Source of the DNA: Arbacia lixula
Lineage: Eukaryota > Echinodermata > Echinoidea > Arbacioida > Arbaciidae
Reading direction: 5' to 3'
Assembly (NCBI GenBank): GCA_963669155.1
Contig: OZ022595.1
Span: 3,126,705 to 3,190,704 of the forward strand
DNA length: 64,000 bases
This document shows, piece after piece, positions 1 through 13,250 of the stretch; position 1 is the first letter of the stretch; every line of letters begins with the position of its first letter. The notes below the pieces were generated by a model. It did no database searches. It had not been told where the DNA came from and saw only the letters and a list, made by a program, of their open reading frames with translations. The translations under genes were made by a program, and so were the position numbers.

Positions 1-2548
1 CATCATGTTAAACACGATCAATGAACGACAGCTGAAAGTCGGTGGTAAAAAGCCAACGAGACCCATGGACACTCGGATACTGCTGACAGAAACGTAAAGA
101 TAACAAATCATTTGCGTTTCATTTGATAGCTGGGCCGACAGCTAGTGAAATCGAAAGGACTGCGAGGGACTTGCGAATGACACTTTCAAAATATAGCAAA
201 CTGTTGAAGGCCATTATACAGGCCCAAGCAACCCGCTGTTCAGCAGCTTACGATAGGCGGCTAAGTTCAACTATAAAAACCGACAAACGACAATTTCGGC
301 AACAGTTTTTCATCCCAAACTAAATTAAACTTGAATCGAAATTTCTGCTCCTGGCGAAAAAGACAGCGGGGAGTACGAGTCTTGTGTGTTTTAAGCCCGG
401 GCGAGCTATGGCAGCGAGTCTGCATGCCGCCTGGCTCAAGAGCGCTAGCATATACCGTGGGACGCAGAGGAGAAATAAGATGTGCTTGGCTTTACCCCTT
501 TCGGTACCAAGTTATGAAAACCTCCATTAATTTCGTAAACATGTCTGTAACCATGGGACTGAGTAGGTAAATATTTCATCCGGAGATAATGTCCATAGAA
601 CAAGAAATCCATTACAATTACGTTAGTCCATACCTATTTCATAAACCAGTTTAAATTCCATGAGTAAAGTTAAGGCAGTAAATTAATGTTCAATTGTGAA
701 TGCACATGTTAATGTAACGTTTTCCAAATAAACGTTGATTAGATTGCATTGTTTATATAGAGTAGACCATCAATATACTGCTCTCTTGATTCCATGCTCA
801 ATCTAACCATTTTCTTTTATAAAACACAGATCCTCTGATAAACAAGATAAAAGGTGATATAAAATAAATGTATTTCCCCTTCCCAAATAAGAACTGTATC
901 TTCATTAAGAATCATGTTTTCTTGAGAAAGCATCGACATGATCTGAACATCTACATGAACAGATGCGTATACATAACTATCAGAAGTTTTATATCAGTTT
1001 CATACTGCACCTTGTCAATGAAAGTGGAAGGAACGCCACGAGCAACGCTAGTACTTGATACATTATAATTCCTTGTTCGTTCCGATAAACCTCCGACACA
1101 CACACGTTTTACAGTCACTTGAATGTATTCCAGAGAACTCCGAAGATTCAGAAGCGCACCATTGTCTCAGACTCAGTGTCAAAGAAGATACAACATCGCA
1201 GCAAAGGCAACAGCGAAAAGTAACTAAAATATTAAAGTATTATCCAGATAGAATTCCTTCATAAAGAACGAGTAAGAGTTCCCTCAAGTTACAGCAGCAG
1301 CAGTAGTAGAAAAGACGGCATCAGAATATGATGACAATGTCCAAAAGCGTATAAGTTTTGTAAGAAACCTCTGGGTGTTTCTGTCCAAATGTTAGGATAT
1401 CGTTACGGTAGAGTCGTCGGACAAGTGAGAAGACGTTTAATGACAGTCCAAAAAATGGAAACTTTAACCAAGATGGAAAATAACTTTCTCGCACTTTGTC
1501 ACCTGCGGTAAAACCGATCGGTCTAAGCTGTTCCGAAAGTTCTTATATCTCCACCAAAGTTGAGAGAGATTTAAAACCCAGGGGTGGTCGTGCGACAAAG
1601 AACTTGAGTTATTACGGTGAGGCCCCGGCAGCGAGAGGGTTGACAAACTCGGCGAGAGTTCCGAGAAATCTGATCCGGTGCGCGAAGTTAGTGAGAATTG
1701 GTCTCTATCGAAATTTGAATCCATGAAGAGAGGAGAGAGAGGATTTAGATTAATTGTGATTGACGATGATGATAATGATGCATTGATGATAATTCGATCC
1801 GATTGCTAAAGCGATTGAAAAAGAAAGCAATCAAGAATTTAGAGAGAGAGAGAAAGATTGACCCCTACGCGGGTCGGTGTAGATCGAATACCGTCTCTGA
1901 TTGGTCAGAGAGTAAATATCCCCCGCATCAGTACCGATTACGTCATAATGCATTGCAACCAATCATGCGCCCCGCCTAACTTTTACGACAGTCTTCTCGT
2001 TACTCGTAACATTTTTACATCCTTACGATGAAATGCGCTGTAGATCTAGCCTTCTCGATTACGAGCGCTTGTTAAGAACTTGTTAAGTGGCTCTAGTTAA
2101 TTCGTGGCGACACAAGGGACTCTTTAATTCCGACTCAATTATCGTTCAACAGCACTCTTTGATGTAGGTCTGACGGACCTAATTTCGAGTTAAAAATGAA
2201 AGAGAGGTATTGTAATTTTCTGTTCATTGAGCCTCATTCTTTACTACGCAGAATGACGAATAGGGCAACGACGTTAGCTGAACACGTTTGGCTCAGTGCA
2301 TGATCGACTGGAGTATCCATATACATTTGGTAGAAGGCATGATTAGCGAAGTGGTTATTAACTCTTTAGAATCCATTGGTGGAAAGGAGAGAACTATTAA
2401 ATGTAAGGTTGAAATAAGCTGTTGCAGATGGTCGTCATGAAACCCGTGCACGCAGTACCACGATTCCCCCTCCCGCACTCTTTATTATGTCTCCGTATGG
2501 CTGTCTTCGTTGTCGCACTCTCTATCTCTTTATATTACTCCCCTCCCG

Positions 2549-2551
<3 letters not shown>
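1..2551. other. No gene recognised
   Basis: Short spurious frames only. 1600-2100 is somewhat richer in CpG than its surroundings but shows no splice-linked coding signal. I see no repeat family shared with the rest of the window. Confidence 0.5.

Positions 2552-2628
<77 letters not shown>
2552..2628. repeat. (CT)n microsatellite
   Basis: About 38 uninterrupted CT units inside a pyrimidine-rich stretch that runs to about 2725. It creates Ser/Leu-rich spurious frames. Confidence 0.97.
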
Positions 2629-2631
<3 letters not shown>

Positions 2632-3229
2632 TCCCGCCTCCCTTTATCTTTATCTCTCCCCCTGTGTCTCTCTGTGTGGTTCTCTCTCTAAAAATGTGTC
2701 TCTCTCTGATCCCCCTTTCTCCCTGCCTATATCTCTATACGCCTAAAATTTTCCCAAAAAAGGCATTCTGGATTGTAAATGATATGTACCAATATATATC
2801 ATTTCGTTAATGTTGAGTTGTTTTGAACAGACATTTTCGCAAATGGTGATAGATATGTCTCATTTTGAATAAGTTGTCTCATCCAAACAATAATGCAAAT
2901 GGCTTACTTCTGTGTCTCTCATCCATATTTTTATTTACAATACTCCTTTAACCTCGTTTAACTAATATTGTCTTTATCATTTCCGTAAGAAGGCGATAGG
3001 GATATAAAACGCAATGAGCGGCAGGATTATTTTTGTAAAGAAAAACGATTTAATGGTATCAGCAAACAATATAGAAACATGCACGTGTTCAGGACAATGT
3101 TAGCGAAACTGTTATAAAACAGCCTTGTGTTTATATGATCTTCACCATACGTGTTTCAGAATGGGCCCACGACGTCATTGTGTATGTTACAAAGAGACTA
3201 TAATGAGACTGGGAAGAATGAATTGTAGG

Positions 3230-4090
3230 TTTTGGTAATGGAGCCGAAGACGATGAAGAAAACTATGACGGAGAGAAAAACGAAGAAAGAGGATGGAGGA
3301 AAAGATGAAGAAGCCTAAGAAGAGGATGATGACGATGATGATGATGATAATAATGATAAATGATGAGAAAAACAAGAAAATAAACGAGCACGTACGCACT
3401 GTCCTGCGAAAACATGTGTCACGGTTCCAAAGAGATTTCATGCTCAACCCTTCAACATGCGGGAAATCATTTCCGGAAGACAAAATACAAAGCGGGCCAG
3501 AGGCTACTCAAAAGTCAGATTTGACGAAAAATAGTATTAAAAACGAAGTCTTGGAACAATCATTTACAAAATATGTCTGTATTCCCCAGATTAGTACTGG
3601 TGTTATTCCCCGTTATGTATTCAGATATTGACGGGGAAATCATACTGTCGGAAATATTGATAGAATTGATTAATTTTAGTTTGCAAAACAAGTTTGTGGT
3701 GCATTAAAATGGCTCCAGATGCGATAATGAGATTGTGCCTGCAATAAGAAAGAAGAGCAAAACAAGAAAACATGAAGTGAATGAGGAAAACGGAAGAAAA
3801 CAAAGGGCAAGGAGAACAAGAACGATGGAATATGAGAAGTCGGAAGAATCGGTGGAAGACACAGAAAGAGAGACAAAGAAATCAGAAGGAACAAAAAAAT
3901 GAAAAGAAAAATAAGTCGGAAAACAAAGAGAGAAGGAGAAAACATAAAAAAAAAACGGAGGAGAAAAAAAGGACGAGGAACATGAGAAAGAAGAATAAGG
4001 AAGCAATGAGAGAAGAGAAGGGACACGAAAAAAAAAGAGAATGAAGATTAAGTGGTTGTAGGAGGAAAAGAAGAAAAATGAAAAAGGAGC
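3230..4090. repeat. Purine-rich tracts
   Basis: The plus strand is strongly A/G-biased at 3230-3380 (with GAT triplets) and 3770-4090. The long lysine/arginine/glutamate frames here are composition artefacts. Confidence 0.7.
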
Positions 4091-4132
4091 GCGTGACTAT
4101 AGAACAAAAACCTGTGTGGATATGTCTTTGAT

Positions 4133-4184
4133 CAGAGAGAGAGAGAGAGAGAGAGAAGGAGAGAGTGAGAGAGAGAGAGAGAAG

Positions 4185-4224
<40 letters not shown>

Positions 4225-4247
4225 CAGAGAGAGAGACAGAGAGAGGG
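4133..4247. repeat. (GA)n microsatellite
   Basis: About 115 bases of GA units with a few interruptions. Confidence 0.95.
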
Positions 4248-4249
4248 GG

Positions 4250-5430
4250 CAGATAGGAATACTGTTTAACTTCAGATTGACACGATATCAAGCTGTTTTA
4301 TGCAAAGGCCCGGGTGTTTAGTTGCCGCGAGGCGCGAGCCAGTCGCCCCGAAACAAGCGGGATAGAGTCGGCCGGGCATGCCGCTGAGATGCGTTAACTC
4401 TCTTACCCTCCAGCAGGAGCAAGTCAAAACGGGTTAAATAATGAAAATACGGCAAAGCAAGATAGGCAGGATGGGATATGAAGAAAGGGAGAGCGGAGAA
4501 AAATGGAACTGTTACCGATGAAAATTGGAAAAGTAAATTCTTGAAATGGGAATCGCACCGAGAGTTTAATCGAATCGTTATCTGGGATCAAAGAGGCGAG
4601 GCCGATATCTATCAGAAATGGGGGTACGGAACCACCTTATTAATCAAATTCAATTGAATTGTTTTGTGATTAAAAATGTACGTAATGTTAATCTCTCATA
4701 TCAATAGAAAGTCCTACTCGTTTTCTTTTACAAGTTCCGATCAACTCTGTATGCGCCACCGATTACTTTTTGCACAAGTGACACACAGACTGTAAAAAGG
4801 AAAAAATATGATAAATTCAAAGTAAAGCTTCTCTTCTCTTAACGTGCATGAATTTTCTGGATGATTTTGCCTGGATTTGACGTATAAACAAAATCGGATG
4901 CGCAGAAGAATTTGGTGAAATATCCTCACCCCATATGCTTGCGCAGTTGTGACATGTGATACCTACGATGCATCTATGAAGATTCAATCGAGGAATAGTG
5001 TTACAATATGGCAAAAAGGCTCTAAACGTGATATCAAGTTGCAGCATAAAAGTCTCAATTTCACAATGTTTCGCATCATACCTGCTTACAAAATTGCCTG
5101 AAACGTTACTTTCAGATATTTTCCTTTAGGACAAGTAACATGAAAAACGCGGCCAACCGCGTTAGTATTTCCATCTCAAAAAGTATCAAATTTCGTATTC
5201 GTTTGTCCTTATTAACTACATAATAAGCACTTAGTGACAAAATTAAAAGTTCAGCAGCGAAAAGTGAAATGTATGCATGTATAGGAATGCGTATGACCTA
5301 TTTTAAAAGGCAGGTGGACGTGACGCAATCGCGTATGCATCATATTGTTGAGAGCAGTTGCTAGTCATCAATATTAAGTGGCGGCATCAAACCTTGTACA
5401 AAGTGATGTATATCCATGTACTTAAACATC
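4250..5430. other. No gene recognised
   Basis: 4305-4420 is locally GC-rich (Pro/Arg-type composition) but has no convincing frame or splice borders. The rest is AT-rich single-copy-looking DNA. Confidence 0.45.
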
Positions 5431-6752
5431 CTTGGTATTAGCAATACGAGTAGTCCCACCATCAAATGGATGTCGTATAATGTACCTATGCGGTATACCC
5501 TCATTATGGCATAGATAAAGGCAAACAGCGTTAATTCTTTTTTTAAGTTATCTTTAAAAAGTATTGTCATAGGTGTCCGCTATTCCCCGACCAAAAATGG
5601 GGAATTACGGACATGTGGTGAGGTAAATACGGACGGAAGATAAGGTTGACTGTTTCGAGCCTTGCCTAATTAAGCTACCCCATCCCAACGCTTAAGCAAT
5701 AGAAGCAGACACTAACTATTCCGTACATAGTTCTCTTATCTTGACTTCAGTGAAGTTTCTTAGTCCAAACCTATGCATTGAGAAGCGTAGCAATTATGTA
5801 CATTAGGTTTATTATTTGATCTGGATATTATTGAAGCTCGCTTAATTTCATTCGTTAATGAGAAGATTACGGACTGATTTGAATAACTAAAATGTTCATT
5901 AAGCTTAGATTTCTTTTACTGAAACCAAACACAAGCCATAACACATAACGCAAGATCCGTGGAACACGTTTTATTCTTTATTTGAGGGGGAACTTACCAA
6001 TCTTTCAGACAGTTAATGAATTACCGTTTAAGTCATTGTGCTTAAATGAGAAGAGCAGTAATAGTCTTACATTTTGTGAGAAATGTGAAAATAATGAACA
6101 ATATGGATTTTTAAAGCAAAATTATATGGCGAGTAAAAATATCTTACCCTGAACGTATATCAAGTCGTTGTTCAATGTATTACTTTATAGGTTCAGGTTC
6201 TATAAAATACAACGCGTGCAATCATTATCATAAGCAGTGGAACTTGCTTTTTATAACGAGCTTTTGGGGACAATGATATATTCACCCTGTAATGTTAGAT
6301 TCCTCCTTATATAAGAGTGAAAATCATAATATTACTGGTAATACCGGACAACATGGGGCAATAACGTACACCCGTCCGCCATTACCCCACGTTGACCTTT
6401 GACCCATGATACCTTTATACAGCCTAAACCACCGATTCATAACAATTAATACTGCATTTATGTTAAAAAATGTATCACACTGAATAAAACTTTGTCGCAA
6501 AAATTACTGTAAATGTAACCCCCTGACAGCAATGAATCGATCAACTGAAATCTATAAACACATTTTGGGGGCTAGAAATAACATTTTGTCAAATAACTTG
6601 TCATTAAATGACAGAAGTTAAGACATTTTCTGGAATTTGACTTATCACGTGCAGGGCATCTCAGCCAGAATAGAGTTAGAACATGTATCGCGATAGTCCT
6701 AAAACAGGCCTGTCCTATATTACCCCATGTCCGTATTTACCCCGCTCTCCCC
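5430..6752 (-). mobile_element. Inverted, end-truncated copy of the CGGGGTAAATACGGAC element
   Basis: Reverse-complement match of the element at 6781-8134 over about 1.3 kb, with scattered mismatches. Its inner terminus is intact at 6752 (cgctctcccc). The outer roughly 70 bases, including the outer terminal repeat, are missing or replaced. No coding capacity. Confidence 0.85.
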
Positions 6753-6780
6753 TAGCACATCCCTGTATGTGTAGTTTATA

Positions 6781-8134
6781 GGGGAGAGCGGGGTAAATAC
6801 GGACATGGGGTAATACCGGACAGGCCTGTTTTAGGACTATCGCGATACATGTCGTTCTAACTCTATCCTGGCTGAGATGCTGTGCACTTGACAAGGCAAG
6901 TTCCAGAAAATTTCTTTATTTCCATCATTTAATGATAAGATATTAGAAAAAATATTATTTCTACCCCGAAAATGTGTTTAAAGACTTCAGTTGATCGATT
7001 CATTGCTATCAGGGGGTTAGCTTTACATTAACTTTTGCGACAAAGTTTTATTCAGTGTGATCCATTGTTAAATGCAGTGTTAATTGTTATGAATCAGTGG
7101 TCTAGGCTGTATAAAGGTATCATGGGTCAAAGGACGACGTAGGGTAATAGCGGACGGGTGTACGTTATTGCCCCATGTTATACGGTATTACTGGTAATAT
7201 AATTTTACTCTTATATAACGAGGAATCTAAAATAACAGGGTGAATAATCATTGTCCCCAAAAGCCCGTAATGAAAAGGTTCCACTGCTTATGGTAATAAT
7301 TGCACGCGTCGTGTTTTACAGAACCAGCACCTATAAAATAAAAGACTGAAGAACTTCCAATTTGTAGATTATTTTCGTATTTCTCACAAAATATAAAACT
7401 GAGCTCTTCTTATTACTGCTCTTCTCATTTAAGCACAATGACTCAAACGGTAATTCATTGACTGTCTGAAAGATTGGTAAGTTCCTTTTAAATAAAGAAT
7501 AAAACGTGTTCCACAGACCTTGCGTTCTGTGTTATTCATTTTCAAATGGCTTGTGTTTGGTTTAATAAAGGAAAGCTAATCTAAATTAACATTTTAGTTA
7601 TTCAAATCAGTCCGATATCTTCTCATTTAAGAATGAAATTACTCGAGTCTTAGCTTAAACTTGTACAAATGGATAGAGTGACGTTTCACAACTGTAAAAT
7701 ATCCAGATCAAACAATAAAACTATAGTACATTATTAGTACGCTTCTCAGTGCATAGGTTTGCACTAAGCAACTTCACTGAAGTCAAGATAAGAGAACTAT
7801 GTACGGAATAGTTAGTGTCTGTTTCGATTGCTTAACCGTTGGGAGGGGGTAGCTTAATATGCAAGGCTCGAAACAGTCAACCTTATCCTCCGTCCGTATT
7901 TACCTCACCACATGTCCGTAATTCCCACTTTCGGTCGGGGAATAGCGGACATCTATGAAAGTATTTTTTTAAAGATAACTTAAAAACAAATTAACGCTGT
8001 TTGCCTTTATCTATGCCATAATGAGGGTATATACCGCATAGGTACATTATGCGATATCCATTTGATGATGGGACTACTCGTTGTGCTAGCACAGCAGTTT
8101 GAAATGTTATGTCCGTATTTACCCCGCTCTCCCC
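6781..8134 (+). mobile_element. 1.35-kb non-autonomous DNA transposon with terminal inverted repeats
   Basis: Starts GGGGAGAGCGGGGTAAATAC and ends with the reverse complement of the same 25-bp sequence (ggacat boundary at the inner side). Both sides are flanked by TATA (6777-6780 and 8135-8138), so a TA or TATA target duplication is likely. No transposase frame is present. With the inverted copy at 5430-6752 it forms a 2.7-kb palindrome with a 28-bp spacer. Confidence 0.85.
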
Positions 8135-8430
8135 TATATACACTTCACTGATGACACCAACTGTGTTTATTTAACATACTCATTTAACTATTTGTGAGGT
8201 CGGTGAATATTTTGTTGCCTATGATGCACATAAATCCTGTTAAGCAGCATTTTATCTAGTACGGGAAGGTTTAAATGGCTTCTAAATTCAGTGACACAAT
8301 TTAGATCGTCTCCATATTGTAATATCGCATACCGTCCCCTATTTGACATTACACAGGATAAACTCTGATTTGTGCTTTGCGATAGCTACAAAACAGGGGT
8401 GGTTAATGGTGATTTCGGCTCATGACAAGA

Positions 8431-8489
8431 TGTGTGTGTGTGTGTGTGTGAGTGTGTGTGTGTGTGTCTGTGTGTGTATATGTGTGTAT
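8431..8489. repeat. (TG)n microsatellite
   Basis: TG repeat with minor interruptions. Confidence 0.95.
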
Positions 8490-8867
8490 TTTTTTTCACA
8501 CTCAATTATTCCTGTATGCAAACAATGTAATGACAACTCATGAACTTGCCCTGGGTATGCCACAGTGGCAAATGAACACAAGCTGAAAATCACAGACAAA
8601 TGTGTAATATTTGATATAGGGATTTGTCGATTTTGTAATGAGTTTAATAAGACACGCAATATGAGGCACGGTAGTAGACGCATTAAGAAAACTCTCATAT
8701 ATTGCTAGAAAAAAACATCGTGTGCTTCATGAGTTTGATATATTTATATTGCCAGAACGGTCATACCCGAGCTGTGCCGGGTTCGTTGAGGAATGCCAAT
8801 GTGTGGGTGTTTTCATTGATATGATTTAGATTTATTACTGTTAGATCTTAGATTTAAAAAAAATGAA

Positions 8868-8869
<2 letters not shown>

Positions 8870-8915
<46 letters not shown>

Positions 8916-8953
8916 GTGTGTGTGTGTGTGGAGGTGTGTAGGGGGGGGGGGGG
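8870..8953. repeat. (GT)n microsatellite followed by a G run
   Basis: GT units to about 8940, followed by 13 Gs. Confidence 0.95.
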
Positions 8954-9380
8954 GTATAGCACCCCTGACTACCCTACTGTGATCATCTGCAATGTGCCCT
9001 GAGGTCGGCAGTCTACATATTTTGTGACATCACGTTCGTTTCATGTCGCCGACAACACGTGTTCAGGAAAGCATGCTGCTAATTCGGTCCTAGCTATGTC
9101 CCTCTCTCTTAAAGTGTCCTCAATCCATAGGCCTACGGTGGTAGGTTAATGGAACGGGTTACAGTTTCCATCGCTCAACACAAACTAGTTTTATGCCATG
9201 TGATACATTCCCAGCTCGGGACCAAGTTCGGGTCCTTGGCATCCGCTCGAGTATTTTCCTCAATCCAAAGGCCTTCAGTACGTTGCTGAATGGAACGGAT
9301 TACAGTTTATATGGATGTTTGTTACACTTGGCAGACTGGTTAATTTGTATATTCCCTGCGTATATCAGTCCGAGCGCGGG

Positions 9381-10040
9381 CCTATGGCAAGCCGTTTTAA
9401 CATTTATTCCTATTTCTTGATATCACATCACGAATTCGATTTCTTGATATCAAGAATTCGACTTTTTGATATCAAGAATTCGATTTCTTGACATCAAGAA
9501 TTGCCATTGCTTAACTACACAAAACCATTTCTTGATATCAAGAAATGAATTATTGATATCTCTTAATTTCGAACGCAAGACTAGTGCAAAAAATACTTGG
9601 ATATCAAGCACAAAAGTATTGCACAAATGTTCAACTTATTTCCAGCTCAAAAGTTGCGCAGAATTAAAATTCATAGTTGATTTCCAGCGCAAAAGTAATG
9701 CAGTATTCGTTTTCTGAATTCGAACTTAAAAGTTGCGCACGAATTCGATTTCTTGATATCAAGAATTCGGCTTGTTTTGTATTTCTGCTTAAAAGTTAAG
9801 CAGAAATTCATTGGATCCGATTTTCAGCTCAAATTCAATGGGGGTGACCTCTCGTTAACGAGGGGTCTAGAAGGACAAACTAAGAGGGCAGGGGTATGGA
9901 GCAAGAGAGAGAAAGAGAGAGAGAGTAAGGGGAAGAGGACGAGAGAGAGAGAGAGAGAGTAAGGGGAAGAGGAAGAGAGAGAGGAGAGAAGAGAGAGATA
10001 GAGATAGAGAGAGAGAGAGAGAGAGTAAGGGGAAGAGGAC

Positions 10041-10071
<31 letters not shown>

Positions 10072-10580
10072 TAAGGGGAAGAGGACGAGAGAAAGAGAGA
10101 GAGAGAGAGAGAGAAGAGAGAGAATATTCAAATTGGTTCTTGCAATGATTTTGCGCTCGAAATAAATCACTTAATAATTCTTGATATCAAGAAATGGAAT
10201 TTCTGATATCAAGAAATCGAAATCTTGATACCAAGATTTCGTCTTCTTGATATCAAGAATTCGACTTTTTGATATCAAGAATTCGATTTCTTGATATCAA
10301 GAATTGCCATTGCTTAACTACACAAAACCATTTTTTGATATCAGAAAATGAATTCTTGATATCAAGAAATTGCATTCGTGATATCAAGAATTCGAATTGT
10401 TGATATCAAGAAATGGATTTGTGTAGTTAAGCAATGGCAATTCTTGATATCAAGAAATCGAATTCATGATATCAAGAAATCAAATTCTTGATATCAAGAA
10501 GTCAAATTCTTGACATCAAGAATTCGAATTCGTGATATCAAGAAATAGGAATAAATGTTAAAACGGTTTGCCATACGGGC
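9381..10580. mobile_element. Foldback element made of GATATC-centred palindromes
   Basis: Outer inverted repeats match over about 40 bases: 9381-9420 (ggcaagccgttttaacattt...) against 10538-10580. Inside each arm the 16-bp palindrome TTCTTGATATCAAGAA and variants recur, about 22 in all, separated by short linkers such as ttcg. A unique linker, gcttaactacacaaaacc, occurs on the left arm and in both orientations on the right arm. A GA microsatellite (9902-10117) sits in the centre. No coding frame. Confidence 0.8.
9902..10117. repeat. GA-rich minisatellite
   Basis: Units of (GA)n followed by gtaaggggaagaggac repeat about four times. Confidence 0.9.
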
Positions 10581-10614
10581 ACGAATATCTTGCGCTGAAC
10601 ACACCTTGTGGCCG

Positions 10615-10790
10615 GTATTCTGAAGTCGGTTTTAACTAAGTTAGACTCAAGTTAGTTAGTCCGGACTTAAACCCGACTGTGAGTTTTAAGTTCCATTGAT
10701 GATTCTGAAAGTCGGGTTTAGGTCGAGACTAGTTAAACTCTAGTCTAACTTTAGACTCGACTTTAACTTCCATGGAGATGCCGTCTGCTT
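10615..10790. repeat. Short imperfect inverted repeat
   Basis: Motifs of the type agtcggtttTAACTAagttag and their reverse complements alternate. It could be the end of a small MITE. No second copy was found in the window. Confidence 0.4.
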
Positions 10791-10799
10791 CAACAGCGC

Positions 10800-12938
10800 A
10801 TGCGCACTAGGCAATTTTAGAATGCTCGGTTGCGCGCTTAATACTGTCATCGATAGCGACAATTCTCATAACAAAGTTACATTAACTGGATAAATATTCT
10901 ATGATCATGATTATGTCAGAAAGGCAGAAGGCGGAAAATTTATAGTGTGGTTTAATTTGAGGTACGTGCAATGGAAGCGGGTATTTTTGTTCAGCAAAAT
11001 TGATTATATCTGCACACGTGAGTTAATGATACAACTATCATAACTGTCCTACTAATTGTAACACACGCAATGATAATCCCTCCCTTTCCGTATCTATTGC
11101 TGGTGTCTCTCTAATACGCAGATGTACACACATACGTACACACCCACATGCACTCGTATCTTTTTAGAATAACTAAACGATTTGTCCCTTTAGATGTGCT
11201 GTAACAAAGCATATTTACCAATCACATTTCCTCCTCTCTACATCTCTTTCCTGTTCTCTTTAACATTCTCTCGCCCTCTAGTTTCCCTCTCACTTTCTAC
11301 CTATATAGTTTCCACGTTCTCTCTGCCCCCCCTCTCTCTTTATGTCACATTGCATGCCCTCTTGCTTTCCCGCTAGTACTGACTATACCTTCAAAATATC
11401 ATAATCATTATCATGGTATCAATAATTCACATTTACATTTGGGAACATTCCCTTTGAACTTGTAAGATACTAAAAGAAACGAGTATTTCCGACAAAAATA
11501 AAATTCCTCTTGAAAACATTTGTATAACATATTTCTTAGAAATATTAATTCCTTTACAATTTCGGAACTTTACATTAGCCAATTCGAGCTCATTGCATGT
11601 AGAATATTGACGCATGTCACATTGTTAAATGATAAGTGTTATCAATGTGTAGCTATGTTGTGCCCGCTGCCCTATACAGCGTCATAGCAAGGCGAAATGC
11701 ACAATACTTGTCAGAAATTAAAAAGTCTACCAGCACCAGTTCTAGTGAAATGTTAACTAAGTATGCTCAGTAACACGTACTACAAGCCGTTTGGTAGTCG
11801 TGTAAAATAACACTAAGGTCTAGTGACAAGTTGATCGCAACTTCCCTTGCAATTGATATTAATCGTAACTCCGTACATTATAATAGGTATAGGTGATTTG
11901 ACCTGTGATTGATTCAGATAAACCACAACTCGATGTTTCTCAGCCGGGCCCCGAGTCTGCTAAACTGCTCCGGGTCCATCAACGTTACCACCCAACACTA
12001 AAGGTATCGACGACATGCCAATTAGTCAATTGCGGAAGTTGTCGAGGATAAAGCGGTTTTGCCAAATAAAATACCAAATAAAACAAACTGACTTCTTTGA
12101 TAATCTTCTCTATAGTGACGAGACAACCATCGCTTCGTAAAAATGTCATTGCTAGCCTGCCTTAAAAGACTCTAAACCGCGCAAAAAACATAAACGTATC
12201 AGTTACTCACGACAATACAGGAAAAGAGAATGTTTTCTTAACAACAAATCTTTCAACAATCATAACGACCACTCGACACTCTCAGCAAATTTGTTCTTTT
12301 CATTTTTTTTTCGTTTAGATAAACATATATAGATTTGCCGAATGTCAAATGAAATGAATCTGCATCCCTTTCACATGAATGTTCGTTTGCCACCCGCAAG
12401 ACCATTAAGAAATAACCAACTTGATTCAAAGTGGAGCGTTTTTCTTTTCCAAGGTGACACATCGAATTTGAATTCTCCTCGAACGTATTCTTGATAAAAC
12501 GATGCGATTCTTGGTTCAACCGCTTGACAGAAACGCAATTTCAATCACAGACCTCATGTGGAGCCGTGATCACTGGTCAAAGCTAAAGCCCAAATGTCGT
12601 GAACTACGGAAACAAAAGACTTTCTTTGTTGAGAGTCGTAAAGAAATGTAAAAAAAACTCAAAGAAAGTTTCTTCCTCGCAAATGGCGGATGTAATATTA
12701 CACTAAAACATTTCATGCAAGTCCGATTGAAGTAAACGTTTACCAACTTATTTTAATTCGCTTTAAATCACCTTTACCCATTCCCATTGTTTTGACAGTT
12801 CCGGAGAACATTACACTGAAATCGCGGCAATGGAAGCTAGTTTAATAATTTACAATCGGGAAAAGAAGGTGATGAGCAGAGAGAAAGGGGGGGGGGGGAG
12901 AAGAAGATGGAGAAGTGAAAAGAGAAAAAAGACAAAGG

Positions 12939-12980
<42 letters not shown>

Positions 12981-13250
12981 GGGGGGGGGGGGAAGGCGGC
13001 GACGAAATAAAAAAAAGGTAGACAAGAACAAGAACATTATAAGAAGAATTGGATACGGAATGTGCATGATTGGATCTAGGATCGTAGAAAAGCTTAACAA
13101 ACTGAGAATGGATCAAGCAAGACAAGGACTTAATCATCGAGTTACTCAGTTAAAATAAGAGTTTAAAATGGAGTTTTTCATCGAAATTTACTGAATTCAA
13201 CTTGGCTACTTTCTAGAGACACGACATACTTGCTCGCGACGTGTTCTTTA
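10800..13250. other. No gene recognised; contains an (AG)n microsatellite
   Basis: (AG)n at about 12943-12977 is followed by a G run. Flanking purine/pyrimidine bias makes long spurious frames. Nothing else is recognisable. Confidence 0.5.

Noticed and set aside
2422-2810. Ser/Leu-rich frames
   Set aside because: Created by the CT microsatellite.
3676-4044. Overlapping frames of 87-116 residues on both strands
   Set aside because: Purine/pyrimidine bias only: Lys/Arg/Glu on one strand, Phe/Ser/Leu on the other. No domain.
9415-10545. Regularly repeated short palindromes that could suggest a CRISPR array
   Set aside because: Units are degenerate, linkers are short and themselves repeated, arms are inverted, and the DNA is clearly eukaryotic. 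It is a foldback element.
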